A DNA stretch of 15,256 nt from positions 1 through 15,256 of the forward strand of contig WTJX01000633.1 in NCBI GenBank assembly GCA_011524675.1, in the 5' to 3' direction. Shown in pieces: positions 7,135 through 14,203 of this stretch. Every line of letters starts with the position of its first letter. Position 1 is the first letter of the stretch. The stretch comes from Cytophagales bacterium. GTDB taxonomy: Bacteria > Bacteroidota > Bacteroidia > Cytophagales > JAAEPT01. The position numbers were made by a program, and so were the translations under genes. The notes under the pieces are model-generated. The model saw only the letters and a list, made by a program, of their open reading frames with translations. It ran no database searches and was not told where the DNA came from.

Positions 7135-7174
7135 GCTGAAGCGTTAAAAAAAGTACCTTAGTCTGCTTTTAGTG
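7135..7174. repeat. Diverged third copy of the intergenic hairpin repeat, reverse orientation
   Basis: GCTGAAGCGTTAAAAAAA followed by CTTAGTCTG and CTTTTAG matches the reverse complement of the modules at 10054-10094 and 12482-12523 over about 40 bp with few mismatches. The central AGAC/GTCT pairing is lost here, leaving only AAAAG/CTTTT. This shows that the repeat is dispersed and not confined to the sugar cluster. Confidence 0.7.
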
Positions 7175-7233
7175 CGTTGATAGTTTAGAAAGCTAGTTTT
7201 CTTCGTACTTAATGCAGCTTTTTGTAGAAAGTA

Positions 7234-7269
7234 GGATAGTATGATTTTAGGTGAAATATCTTACTATCC
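7234..7269 (-). terminator. Possible hairpin terminator downstream of lspA
   Basis: GGATAGTA (7234-7241) pairs with TACTATCC (7262-7269), with partial extra pairing GAT-TTT/AAA-T-ATC inside. It begins 34 nt beyond the lspA stop. No U-tract follows on the minus strand, so the call is tentative. Confidence 0.4.
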
Positions 7270-7303
7270 AATAGCAGTAAATGTCTCTTAGAAGCTTTAT
7301 AGC

Positions 7304-7882
7304 TTATTTTTTTCCTAGATTAGCAAAGAAGCGTTTCTGGAAAATGAGAATAATACAAACAGCAATAAAAATTGAAGCGTCGGCAATGTTGAATACAGGC
7401 CATAATGGATAGTTCCCAAATACAGGTAACCAAGAAGGAGTGGTGAACAAATCAATATGAAGCATATCAATGACTTTACCATATAAGAACTTCATAGGCG
7501 CGTCTTTAACAAGTAAATTCTTATCACCAAAAGCACCGTAAATCAAACTATCAATGGTATTTCCTATAGCACCTGCAAATATCATAGAGATAGTAATAAG
7601 TAAGCCCTTTGGAGCAAGCTTGCCTTTGTAAAGTTTTTTCAAATAAATACCTATGAATACAACGGCTACAATGCGAAACAAAGTCAAGAAAAGTTTGCCA
7701 TAAATACCACCTAAGCTAGCGCCAAAAGCCATTCCAGGGTTAAGGACGTAGTTAATTTTAAACCAACCTCCAAACACAGAAATAGGTAAATCATAGCGAT
7801 TGATATAGGTAATATATTTAGAGAATTGATCTAATAGTATAATACCAAATGCCAATAAGAAGTAATGGCTCAATTTTTTCAT
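7304..7882 (-). CDS. lspA: Lipoprotein signal peptidase (signal peptidase II)
   Basis: LspA is an inner-membrane aspartyl protease that cleaves the signal peptide from diacylglyceryl-modified prolipoproteins. The 192-residue protein has an N-terminal membrane helix with the family motif LLDQFSKY (16-23), then NPGMAFG (48-54), a helix around 66-80 and one at about 93-110. Catalytic Asp111 lies in GNTIDSLIYG and Asp168 in FNIADASIF, followed by the last helix (169-182). It is longer than the Escherichia coli enzyme (164 residues) because of a loop between the two aspartates (about 115-160), which I believe is common in Bacteroidota. The ATG chosen places the first helix correctly. A gap of 169 nt separates it from yihY upstream, so it probably has its own promoter, though none is clear. 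Confidence 0.95.
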   Translation of the reverse strand: MKKLSHYFLLAFGIILLDQFSKYITYINRYDLPISVFGGWFKINYVLNPGMAFGASLGGIYGKLFLTLFRIVAVVFIGIYLKKLYKGKLAPKGLLITISMIFAGAIGNTIDSLIYGAFGDKNLLVKDAPMKFLYGKVIDMLHIDLFTTPSWLPVFGNYPLWPVFNIADASIFIAVCIILIFQKRFFANLGKK

Positions 7883-8051
7883 AACAAGTGTGTTTTAGAT
7901 ATTGAAGTAATTTAAACTATTTTGTTTGAAACGAAAAATTTACATCTTTTACCTGATTGAATGATAGTGTATTACAAAGTAGTAACTATGCTCTAATGTT
8001 AGATAAGAAGCAGGTAGAAAAGGTTGTGCTGCTGTTAATCTTTAAAAAAAC

Positions 8052-9056
8052 TTAGGCTACTTCATTCGTTTTCTTAACTAAAAATCTTTGATACACTAAG
8101 GTCTTATTTACCTTAATACCCCTCTTAGCCGATTGAATACTTACATTTATTTCAAAACCTATAAGTAAGATAAGAGAAATGATTTTAAGCCAAATCATGA
8201 AACCAATCAAAGTACCTATGGAACCATAAATTTTATTGTATGTACCAAAATTGTTGACATAGTAAGCAAAAAGCATAGAGGCAAACAAGGCCATAAAGGT
8301 ACAAAATATAGAACCTATTGAAAAAAAACGCCATCTATTTTGTAAGGATGGGCCAAAGTAGTAAATCGTAGAGATAGCTATCCAAAACAAAAAAAGAAAC
8401 GCAATATATTCCCCAATCCGTATAAGCTCATAACTTCTTTCTTCGTTAATATTAGGGATTTCTGCTAGATAAGTTTGTAGAAATTTACCAGAAAAGATCA
8501 AGGCTACACCAAAGATAAGTACAAGCGTCAATATCACCGTGAGAAATATAGCAACCATTCTTGTGGTAAAGTTACTTCTTGTTTCGCTAGTTTTATAGCA
8601 ACGGTTAAATGCCCTCATCAAAGCAAGCATACCATTAGTAGATAAAAATAAAGCCGTAAGGAAACCCAATGACAGCAAACCACCGCGCGGTTTGTTTACA
8701 ATATCATTTATTGTAAGGACGGCTTCTTCATAAATACTCTCTGGGAGTAAGTTTAAGCTTTCAAAAGAATTGATAATCAGTAGGCTAAGATTGTCAATAG
8801 GGATGTAAGGGATCAAAGTAAAAAGAAAAATAATGGCTGGAAAAATGGCAAGCATGAAATTATATGCAACTGAATTCGCCTCAGATTGAATATGGTTTTT
8901 TTTCAAATCTTTTATAAATAGCGCAATTACATGATACAAAGAAATGTTTTTTTCTTTGTTTACAATGATTTTGTCAAGTAATGAAGCTACTTGGAAATAA
9001 ACGATGTTCAATAGCTCTTCTACCTTATGTAGTATTTTTCTTCCTTTAGCTTTCAC
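8052..9056 (-). CDS. YihY/BrkB-family inner-membrane protein
   Basis: This 334-residue protein has about six membrane segments (near 68-88, 128-148, 168-190, 213-235, 245-268 and 280-303). It carries the family's typical stretches: AYNFMLAIFPAIIFLFTLIP early on, the GGLLSLGFLTALFLSTNGM helix, and YNKIYGSIGTLIGFMIWLK near the end. The family (once annotated as ribonuclease BN, wrongly) has no firmly established biochemical role; envelope or transport functions have been proposed. It starts 22 nt after the rfbA stop on the same strand, so the two are probably co-transcribed. That may be only positional, or may hint at a link to surface polysaccharide export; the sequence does not decide. Confidence 0.92.
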   Translation of the reverse strand: MKAKGRKILHKVEELLNIVYFQVASLLDKIIVNKEKNISLYHVIALFIKDLKKNHIQSEANSVAYNFMLAIFPAIIFLFTLIPYIPIDNLSLLIINSFESLNLLPESIYEEAVLTINDIVNKPRGGLLSLGFLTALFLSTNGMLALMRAFNRCYKTSETRSNFTTRMVAIFLTVILTLVLIFGVALIFSGKFLQTYLAEIPNINEERSYELIRIGEYIAFLFLFWIAISTIYYFGPSLQNRWRFFSIGSIFCTFMALFASMLFAYYVNNFGTYNKIYGSIGTLIGFMIWLKIISLILLIGFEINVSIQSAKRGIKVNKTLVYQRFLVKKTNEVA

Positions 9057-9078
9057 TTAACTAGCTTTAATGTTAAAC

Positions 9079-9942
9079 CTAATTTTTTATTAAACTATTA
9101 AGATATACACCGTAACCACTTTTCACCAATGGAGCGGCTAAAGTCTTTAGTTGGGTTGCGTCAATATATCCCATACGATACGCAACTTCTTCTATACAGC
9201 CGATCCTTAGTCCTTGTCTTTCTTCAATAGCTTGCACATATTGACTTGCCTGTGTAAGAGAGGCAAAAGTACCTGTATCTAACCAAGCTGTACCTCTATC
9301 CAAAACACCAACTTTAAGTTTTCCTCTTTTCAAATATTCTTTATTAACATCGGTAATCTCATATTCACCTCTAGCACTAGGTTTGATATTTTTGGCTATT
9401 TCAATTACTTCATTATCATAAAAGTATAAGCCTGGTACTGCAAAGTTTGACTTTGGCTGTTTAGGCTTTTCTTCAATAGATAATGCATTTCCTTCATCAT
9501 CAAAATCTACAACACCGTATCGCTCGGGGTCATTGACATGCTGTGCAAATACAACCCCACCGCTAGGAGTTGTGTTTTCTTGTAATAGCATACTTAGTTT
9601 GGAGCCATGAAAAATATTGTCTCCCAAAATGAGGGCTACAGGATCATTACCAATGAACTCTTCTCCCAAAACAAACGCTTGCGCCAAACCATTGGGCACT
9701 TCTTGCACCTTATAGCTAAAGTTGCACCCTAGTTTTTTGCCATCACCTAATAGTTTATTGAAGTTGGGTAAGTCATGAGGTGTAGAAATGATTAAAATAT
9801 CTTTGATGCCAGCCATCATCAGTACAGACAAGGGGTAGTATATCATAGGTTTGTTGTAAATAGGCATCAACTGCTTACTTACAGCTAGTGTTAAAGGGTG
9901 AAGGCGAGTGCCAGAGCCGCCAGCAAGTATAATTCCTTTCAT
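9079..9942 (-). CDS. rfbA: Glucose-1-phosphate thymidylyltransferase
   Basis: RfbA/RmlA joins glucose 1-phosphate and dTTP to give dTDP-glucose, the first step to dTDP-6-deoxyhexoses such as rhamnose. The 287-residue length is normal for the family. Nucleotide-binding GGSGTRLHPLT is at 8-18, SKQLMPIYNKP at 22-32, the QEVPNGLAQAF substrate loop at 80-90, metal-binding LGDN at 106-109, IEEKPKQPKSN at 157-166 and WLDTGT at 220-225. These are the signatures of the short RmlA class. It lies downstream of rfbB but is separated from it by 425 bp of repeat-rich DNA, so the two may be transcribed separately. It is followed directly by yihY. Confidence 0.97.
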   Translation of the reverse strand: MKGIILAGGSGTRLHPLTLAVSKQLMPIYNKPMIYYPLSVLMMAGIKDILIISTPHDLPNFNKLLGDGKKLGCNFSYKVQEVPNGLAQAFVLGEEFIGNDPVALILGDNIFHGSKLSMLLQENTTPSGGVVFAQHVNDPERYGVVDFDDEGNALSIEEKPKQPKSNFAVPGLYFYDNEVIEIAKNIKPSARGEYEITDVNKEYLKRGKLKVGVLDRGTAWLDTGTFASLTQASQYVQAIEERQGLRIGCIEEVAYRMGYIDATQLKTLAAPLVKSGYGVYLNSLIKN

Positions 9943-9953
9943 GAGTTTAAAAG

Positions 9954-9988
9954 TATCTAGTAGTTAGTATCTAGTCGCTAGACAATAG
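9954..9988. repeat. Heptad repeat with TAG-ending units
   Basis: Five units in register, TATCTAG, TAGTTAG, TATCTAG, TCGCTAG, ACAATAG, are followed by weaker ones (TACTAAC, ATTGTTA, TTTAGTA). The array begins 12 bp before the rfbA start codon and would lie in its leader. Confidence 0.6.
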
Positions 9989-10044
9989 TACTAACATTGT
10001 TATTTAGTATGTTATGCATGTTTTAGTCATGCCTCTCCCGCATT

Positions 10045-10103
10045 CTGGCTCTTCGCTAAAAACAGACTAATGTCTATTTTTTAAACGCTTCAGCCCTATC
10101 TGT
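10045..10103. repeat. Dispersed hairpin module, copy 1
   Basis: This stretch matches 12473-12532 almost base for base over about 59 bp, differing mainly in the length of the T/A run. At its centre, 10058-10081, AAAAA-c-AGAC pairs with GTCT-a-TTTTT around a TAAT loop. That gives a hairpin with a U-tract on either strand and could act as a weak bidirectional terminator. Confidence 0.85.
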
Positions 10104-10150
10104 TGGTATTAACGCCACTTAGACATTAGACTTTTGACATGCTCGTTTAA

Positions 10151-10240
10151 TGTGTTTTAAATGTGTTCAAGTGTTTCTGTATTCGAGTATTCAAGTTGAA
10201 CAAGCCTTGTATGAGTATGGGCTTTGAGTTTTTAGTCATG
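10151..10240. repeat. Dispersed 90-bp module, copy 1
   Basis: It runs from TGTGTTTTAAATGTGTTC through ATTCAAGTTGAA, AAGCCTTG and TTGAGTTTTTAGTCATG and corresponds to 12366-12459 in the same order, with scattered differences and small indels. The 5' half consists of short related pieces (GTTCAAG, GTATTCG, AGTATTC, AAGTTGA) about 7 bp apart. It ends in CATG, as the other copy does. Confidence 0.75.
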
Positions 10241-10326
10241 CGCTTATATCTGGGTATTAACGTCACATTCGACATTCAACATGTTTGTCTCATGTGTTTA
10301 TATACGTTTTAAGTTTAATCATGACT

Positions 10327-10359
10327 TTGTGAGTTAAACTCAACTTTCAACGTTTAACC
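10327..10359. repeat. 33-bp repeat, partner of 2885-2917 (inverted)
   Basis: The reverse complement matches 2885-2917 with only two mismatches, including 18 identical bases around the near-palindrome GAGTTAAACTC. It lies just downstream of the rfbB stop. The two copies are over 7 kb apart and both are intergenic. Confidence 0.85.
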
Positions 10360-10367
10360 TTTCACTT

Positions 10368-11420
10368 TCAACCCTTGGTGTCATACATCTCTTGATAATA
10401 CTTTTGATAGTCGCCACTAGTTACATTATTTAACCAGTCTTTATTATCCAAATACCAATCAATTGTTTTTTCTAGCCCTTCTTCAAAAGTAACTGAAGGC
10501 ATCCAATTTAACTCATTTTTTATTTTAGAGGCATCAATGGCGTAGCGCATATCATGTCCTTTTCTATCTGTAACATAGGTGATTAATTGCTCCGAAGTGC
10601 CAGTGCTACGTCCTAGCTTTCTATCCATGATGCTGCAAAGTAGCTTTATCAAGTCTATATTAGTCCATTCATTAAAGCCACCTATATTGTAGGTTTCTCC
10701 ATTGATACCTTGATGAAAAACAATGTCTATAGCCCTTGCATGATCTATTACATAAAGCCAATCACGTATGTTTTCTCCTTTTCCATAGACAGGGAGAGCT
10801 TTGTTTTCAATAATATTATTCAGAAATAACGGAATAAGCTTTTCAGGAAACTGATTAGGACCGTAATTGTTTGAGCAGTTAGTAAGGACTACAGGTAATT
10901 TATAGGTGTTGTAGTATGCTCTTACAAAATGGTCAGAGCTTGCTTTTGAAGCAGAATAAGGAGATTTTGGGTCGTAAGGTGTGTCCTCTAAGAAGAAACC
11001 TTCTTTCCCTAGAGAGCCATATACTTCGTCCGTAGATACATGATAAAAGCGTTTATCTGTTGCCGATTCTCCCCAAATAAGTTTTGAGGCGTTCAGTAAA
11101 TTTACAGTCCCCACCACATTTGCTAATACAAAATCCATAGGGCTTTCGATTGATCGATCTACATGAGACTCAGCAGCTAGATGTATTACACCATCAAATT
11201 GATGTTTTTTGAATAACTCAATGATAAAGTTGCTATCTGCTATATCTCCCTTGATGAAACTATAGTTGGGGCTCTGCGCAATATCATCTATATTATTTAG
11301 ATTTCCTGCATATGTGAGCTTATCCAAATTATAGATATGGTAATTGGTGTATTTTTGTACGAAAAGACGTACAACATGAGAGCCGATAAAGCCTGCTCCT
11401 CCTGTAATTAAAATTTTCAT
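10368..11420 (-). CDS. rfbB: dTDP-glucose 4,6-dehydratase
   Basis: RfbB/RmlB converts dTDP-glucose to dTDP-4-keto-6-deoxyglucose using bound NAD. The 350-residue protein is an extended short-chain dehydrogenase. The NAD-binding GGAGFIGS is at 7-14 and DKLTYAGNL at 33-41. The dehydratase-specific Thr130-Asp131-Glu132 is in HVSTDEVYG, and the catalytic Tyr155-x3-Lys159 in SPYSASKAS. NNYGPNQFPEKLIP (184-197) and IRDWLYVIDH (218-227) are typical of this subfamily. The start at 11420 is 13 nt after the uxs stop, so uxs and rfbB are probably one transcript. Its substrate is supplied by RfbA. The 3,5-epimerase RfbC and reductase RfbD needed for rhamnose are not in the window. Confidence 0.97.
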   Translation of the reverse strand: MKILITGGAGFIGSHVVRLFVQKYTNYHIYNLDKLTYAGNLNNIDDIAQSPNYSFIKGDIADSNFIIELFKKHQFDGVIHLAAESHVDRSIESPMDFVLANVVGTVNLLNASKLIWGESATDKRFYHVSTDEVYGSLGKEGFFLEDTPYDPKSPYSASKASSDHFVRAYYNTYKLPVVLTNCSNNYGPNQFPEKLIPLFLNNIIENKALPVYGKGENIRDWLYVIDHARAIDIVFHQGINGETYNIGGFNEWTNIDLIKLLCSIMDRKLGRSTGTSEQLITYVTDRKGHDMRYAIDASKIKNELNWMPSVTFEEGLEKTIDWYLDNKDWLNNVTSGDYQKYYQEMYDTKG

Positions 11421-11433
11421 TTGGATAGTGTAG

Positions 11434-12366
11434 TTAAACCACTTTTTTAAAATATTCTAAAGTAACTTTTAATCCTTCTGCTCTTTTTACTTTTGGCGTC
11501 CAGTCAAGTACTTTTTTAGCCCTAGTGATATCAGGTCTTCTTTGTTTTGGATCGTCCTTTGGCAAATCCAGATAGGTGATTTTACTTTTTGACCCCGTTA
11601 ATTTGACTATTTCCTCAGCAAATTCTTTGATTGTGATTTCATCTGGATTCCCAATATTTACAGGATGTATATAATCACTTAATAATAATCTGTAGATACC
11701 TTCTACTAAATCATCTACATAGCAAAAAGAACGCGTCTGAGAGCCATCGCCAAATACTGTAATGTCTTGGCCTCTGAGCGCTTGTCCAATGAATGCAGGC
11801 AGGGCTCTACCATCATCTAGCCGCATTCTGGGGCCATAGGTATTAAAAATTCTTAAAATCCTTGTTTCTAAGCCATGGTAGGTATGATATGCCATGGTCA
11901 TTGCTTCTTGAAATCTTTTTGCTTCATCATATACTCCTCTAGGTCCTACAGGATTGACATTACCCCAGTAGTTTTCATGTTGAGGGTGAACCAAAGGGTC
12001 ACCATATATTTCTGAGGTTGATGCAATAAGTACTCTTGCTTTCTTTGCTCTTGCCAAACCTAGACAATTATGAATACCTAACGATCCTACTTTTAATGTT
12101 TGAATAGGTGTTTTGAGGTAATCAATAGGGCTTGCAGGAGAAGCAAAGTGAAGAATATAGTCTAGTTTTCCTGGAACATGTATGAACTTAGATACATCAC
12201 AATGATGAAATTCAAATTGTTCCAATTTCATCAAGTGTTCAATGTTCTTTAGATTTCCAGTAATGAGGTTATCCATTACAATCACATGATAGCCTTCTTT
12301 TATAAAACGGTCACTCAAATGTGAACCTAAGAAGCCTGCTCCACCAGTAATAAGAATCCTTTTCAT
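11434..12366 (-). CDS. uxs: UDP-glucuronate decarboxylase (UDP-xylose synthase)
   Basis: Uxs turns UDP-glucuronate into UDP-xylose with CO2 release, using bound NAD. The 310-residue protein is a short-chain dehydrogenase with GxxGxxG at 8-14 (GGAGFLG), LHFASPASPIDYL at 72-84, the TSE triad part Thr117-Ser118-Glu119 in ASTSEIYGDP, and Tyr146-x3-Lys150 within GPRGVYDEAKR. The ASPASP and GPRGVYDEAKR wording separates decarboxylases from ordinary epimerases such as GalE. Ugd, encoded just upstream, makes its substrate. A hairpin and about 330 bp of repeats lie between ugd and uxs, so it probably starts a new transcript shared with rfbB. Its ATG coincides with the CATG edge of a repeat module. A TTG / TACATTTT pair 18 nt apart lies at 12373-12401, very close to the ATG, and is only a weak promoter candidate. 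Confidence 0.95.
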   Translation of the reverse strand: MKRILITGGAGFLGSHLSDRFIKEGYHVIVMDNLITGNLKNIEHLMKLEQFEFHHCDVSKFIHVPGKLDYILHFASPASPIDYLKTPIQTLKVGSLGIHNCLGLARAKKARVLIASTSEIYGDPLVHPQHENYWGNVNPVGPRGVYDEAKRFQEAMTMAYHTYHGLETRILRIFNTYGPRMRLDDGRALPAFIGQALRGQDITVFGDGSQTRSFCYVDDLVEGIYRLLLSDYIHPVNIGNPDEITIKEFAEEIVKLTGSKSKITYLDLPKDDPKQRRPDITRAKKVLDWTPKVKRAEGLKVTLEYFKKVV

Positions 12367-12459
12367 GTGTTTAAAATGTATTCGAGTGTTAGTGTATTCA
12401 AGTGTTCAAGTTGAAAAAGCCTTGCGCAATGAGCTATGTGCGTTGAGTTTTTAATCATG
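12366..12459. repeat. Dispersed 90-bp module, copy 2
   Basis: It is the counterpart of 10151-10240: TGTGTTTAAAATGTATTCG, GTATTCAAGTGTTCAAGTTG, AAGCCTTG and TTGAGTTTTTAATCATG occur in the same order. It forms the leader of uxs and overlaps its start codon by one base. Confidence 0.75.
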
Positions 12460-12472
12460 ATCCTCTCGCATA

Positions 12473-12532
12473 CTGGCTCTTCGCTAAAAACAGACTAATG
12501 TCTATTTTTTTTAACGCTTCAGCCCTATCTGT
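12473..12532. repeat. Dispersed hairpin module, copy 2
   Basis: It runs from CTGGCTCTTCGCTAAAAAC to GCTTCAGCCCTATCTGT and matches 10045-10103 nearly completely, in the same orientation. The central hairpin is at 12486-12509: AAAAA, AGAC, loop TAAT, GTCT, TTTTT with one C-A mismatch. Confidence 0.85.
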
Positions 12533-12642
12533 CGCTATTTACGACACATTCGACATTCGATATGTTCGTGTATTGAAGTTTGTAATTGTCAGACATTCAA
12601 GTAGTTGTATTATTTTAGTTGCTTTTATGTCAAAATCAATAC

Positions 12643-12680
12643 TGTTTTTGATAACTATCAAAAGATAGTTATCAAAAACA
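12643..12680 (-). terminator. 17-bp perfect hairpin after ugd
   Basis: Arms 12643-12659 and 12664-12680 pair without mismatch around an AAAA loop, beginning 19 nt after the ugd stop on the minus strand. A run of five T-A pairs lies near the base of the stem and no U-tract follows. It is built like the hairpins at 2798 and 5749, which also follow stop codons. Confidence 0.75.
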
Positions 12681-12699
12681 TACTACTTAGTTACTGAAA

Positions 12700-14010
12700 T
12701 TACATTTCGACTACTTTTCTACCGATAGATACATAATGAAATCCTTTTTCTTTCATCGATTCCAACTCATAAAGGTTTCTACCATCAAAAATCACTTTAG
12801 ACTTCAATAGTTCCTCCAGTTTTTTGAAATTAGGAGATCTAAATACTGACCACTCTGTCATGATAAGTAAAGCATCGGCTTGGTCTAATACATCATATTG
12901 ATTACTACCATACTCAAGTTTATCACCATATTTAGCTTTGATATTTTCGTTTGCTTCAGGATCAAATACGCTCAATTTCACTCCAGCTTCGAGTAAAGCA
13001 TCAATCATATATAATGCAGGCGCTTCTCTGATGTCATCAGTATTTGGTTTGAACGCCAAGCCCCAAACAGCGATTTTTTTACCTTCTAACGAACTAAAAT
13101 AACTTTTTATTTTTGGCAGTAAGGTGGTTTTTTGTTTGTGGTTTACATCCATTACGGCATCCAAAATCTTAAAGTTGTAATCAAACTCAGTTGAAGTTTT
13201 AGAGAGTGCTTGTACATCTTTTGGAAAGCAGCTACCTCCATAACCTGTGCCTGCGAAGAGAAAACGTTTACCTATTCTTGTGTCAGTACCTACACCAAGC
13301 CTTACTTTATCAACGTCTGCACCTACTTTTTCACAAAGGTTTGCAATCTCGTTCATAAAAGTGATTTTAGTTGCTAAGAATGAGTTAGCAGCATATTTTG
13401 TGAGTTCGGCAGACTTTTCGTCCATGAATATGATAGGGTTTCCTTGTCTGAGGAAAGGAGCATACAACTCTTTCATGGTTGCCATTGCTTTCTCAGATGT
13501 TGTACCAATGACTACACGGTCTGGTTTCATGAAGTCATCAACAGCAACACCTTCTCTTAAAAATTCAGGATTAGAAACTACGTCAAAATCAACTTTAGCC
13601 CCTTTTTGAATGGCAGCTGTAACCTTGTCTGCTGTACCTACTGGTACAGTGCTTTTATCTACAACTACGGTATAATCTTTGAGTAAAGGGCCTAGTTCAT
13701 CGGCAACACCTAATATGTATTTTAGATCTGCCGAGCCATCTTCTCCTGGAGGAGTAGGTAATGCCAAGAAGATTATTTTTGCGCCTTCAATGCCTTCTGA
13801 AAGTGAAGTAGTGAATTTTAATCTTTTCTGTCTAATATTTCTTTCAAAAAGAACGTCTAACTCAGGCTCATATATGGGCATTTCCATATTTAACATCTGC
13901 TGAACCTTTTTCTCATCAATGTCGATACACGTTACTTCATTACCAGTTTCAGCAAAACAAGTCCCTGTTACTAAGCCAACGTATCCTGTGCCAACTACAG
14001 CAATTTTCAT
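12700..14010 (-). CDS. ugd: UDP-glucose 6-dehydrogenase
   Basis: Ugd oxidises UDP-glucose to UDP-glucuronate with two NAD. The 436-residue protein has the usual three-part layout. An N-terminal NAD domain carries VGTGYVGLVTGTCFAETG (6-23), ALPTPPGEDGSADL (83-96) and STVPVGT (120-126). A central dimer domain follows NPEFLREG (147-154), with Lys205 and Asn209 in ELTKYAANSFLATK and catalytic Cys261 in GTGYGGSCFPKD. The UDP-binding C-terminal domain contains WGLAFKPNTDDIREAP. All catalytic residues are present. The product feeds Uxs directly and may also be used as such in acidic surface polysaccharide. It is divergent from rpsU and closed by its own hairpin, so it is probably a single-gene transcript. 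Confidence 0.97.
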   Translation of the reverse strand: MKIAVVGTGYVGLVTGTCFAETGNEVTCIDIDEKKVQQMLNMEMPIYEPELDVLFERNIRQKRLKFTTSLSEGIEGAKIIFLALPTPPGEDGSADLKYILGVADELGPLLKDYTVVVDKSTVPVGTADKVTAAIQKGAKVDFDVVSNPEFLREGVAVDDFMKPDRVVIGTTSEKAMATMKELYAPFLRQGNPIIFMDEKSAELTKYAANSFLATKITFMNEIANLCEKVGADVDKVRLGVGTDTRIGKRFLFAGTGYGGSCFPKDVQALSKTSTEFDYNFKILDAVMDVNHKQKTTLLPKIKSYFSSLEGKKIAVWGLAFKPNTDDIREAPALYMIDALLEAGVKLSVFDPEANENIKAKYGDKLEYGSNQYDVLDQADALLIMTEWSVFRSPNFKKLEELLKSKVIFDGRNLYELESMKEKGFHYVSIGRKVVEM

Positions 14011-14030
14011 AATTTTTATATTAGATTTAT

Positions 14031-14059
14031 AAAAGATATTCTATTTGTGTGATTAACAA
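14031..14059 (-). promoter_or_regulatory. Possible ugd promoter
   Basis: On the minus strand a TTG (14057-14059) is followed after 18 nt by TATCTTTT (14031-14038), one base away from the Bacteroidetes TAnnTTTG box, about 20 nt before the ATG. A TAGTTTTG at 14086-14093 fits the -7 box better but has no TTG at the right distance. Either is possible. Confidence 0.3.
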
Positions 14060-14153
14060 TCATATCATACCAATAGAACAGTGTCCAAAACTAAGTAAAA
14101 AAGAGTATAAAATCTTTAAAAGCATCAAATTAAAATTTATCTTATAAACTTTT

Positions 14154-14183
14154 TTGTTCAAAACAATAAGTTAGCTATATTTG
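14154..14183 (+). promoter_or_regulatory. Bacteroidetes-type promoter of rpsU
   Basis: TTG at 14154-14156 (inside a T-run) and TATATTTG at 14176-14183 match the TTG / TAnnTTTG consensus of this phylum with a 19-nt spacer. Transcription should begin around 14188-14192, giving a leader of only about 12-16 nt before the ATG. It is the best promoter in the window. Confidence 0.8.
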
Positions 14184-14203
14184 CAGCCCTAAATTTTCCA
14201 TAG

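Larger units (their letters stand above)
6684..7303. other. Gene-poor stretch with IS remnant and repeats
   Basis: This 620-bp gap between the response regulator and lspA holds, in order: degenerate 7-bp repeats (6721-6763), an IS30-type transposase fragment (6794-6952), an AT-rich run of TAATAAT units (about 6960-6980), a second and better heptad array (7062-7131), a copy of the dispersed repeat (7135-7174) and a hairpin (7234-7269). No intact gene is visible. It looks like a site where mobile and repetitive DNA has gathered. Confidence 0.6.
9943..10367. other. Repeat-filled gap between rfbB and rfbA
   Basis: This 425-bp gap has no protein-like frame. It is built of repeat modules: heptads (9954-9988), the 59-bp hairpin module (10045-10103), a 90-bp module (10151-10240), a partial second copy of the GGTATTAACG..ACATTCGACATTC piece (about 10252-10279) and the 33-bp repeat (10327-10359). 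CATG occurs at 10017, 10028, 10138, 10237, 10280, 10291 and 10320 and falls at most module joints. An rfbA promoter should lie here but I could not recognise one. Confidence 0.65.
12367..12699. other. Repeat-filled gap between ugd and uxs
   Basis: The 333-bp gap has no coding frame I can support. From the uxs side it holds the 90-bp module (12366-12459), the 60-bp hairpin module (12473-12532) with its ACACATTCGACATTCGATATG tail to about 12563, an unassigned AT-rich piece (about 12564-12640) and a perfect hairpin (12643-12680). The module order differs from the rfbB-rfbA gap. Confidence 0.65.

Noticed and set aside
9954..10367. CRISPR array
   Set aside because: Repeats are short, variable and lack equal-length unique spacers; no cas genes are nearby.
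12373..12401. Promoter of uxs (TTG / TACATTTT, 18-nt spacer)
   Set aside because: The -7 box lies only about 7 nt from the ATG and lacks the final G; chance in repeat DNA is likely, so it is not listed as a feature.
13247..13903. Two plus-strand frames (13247-13609 and 13679-13903) inside ugd
   Set aside because: Both are antisense to ugd, whose motifs and length are complete, and show no domain signature.
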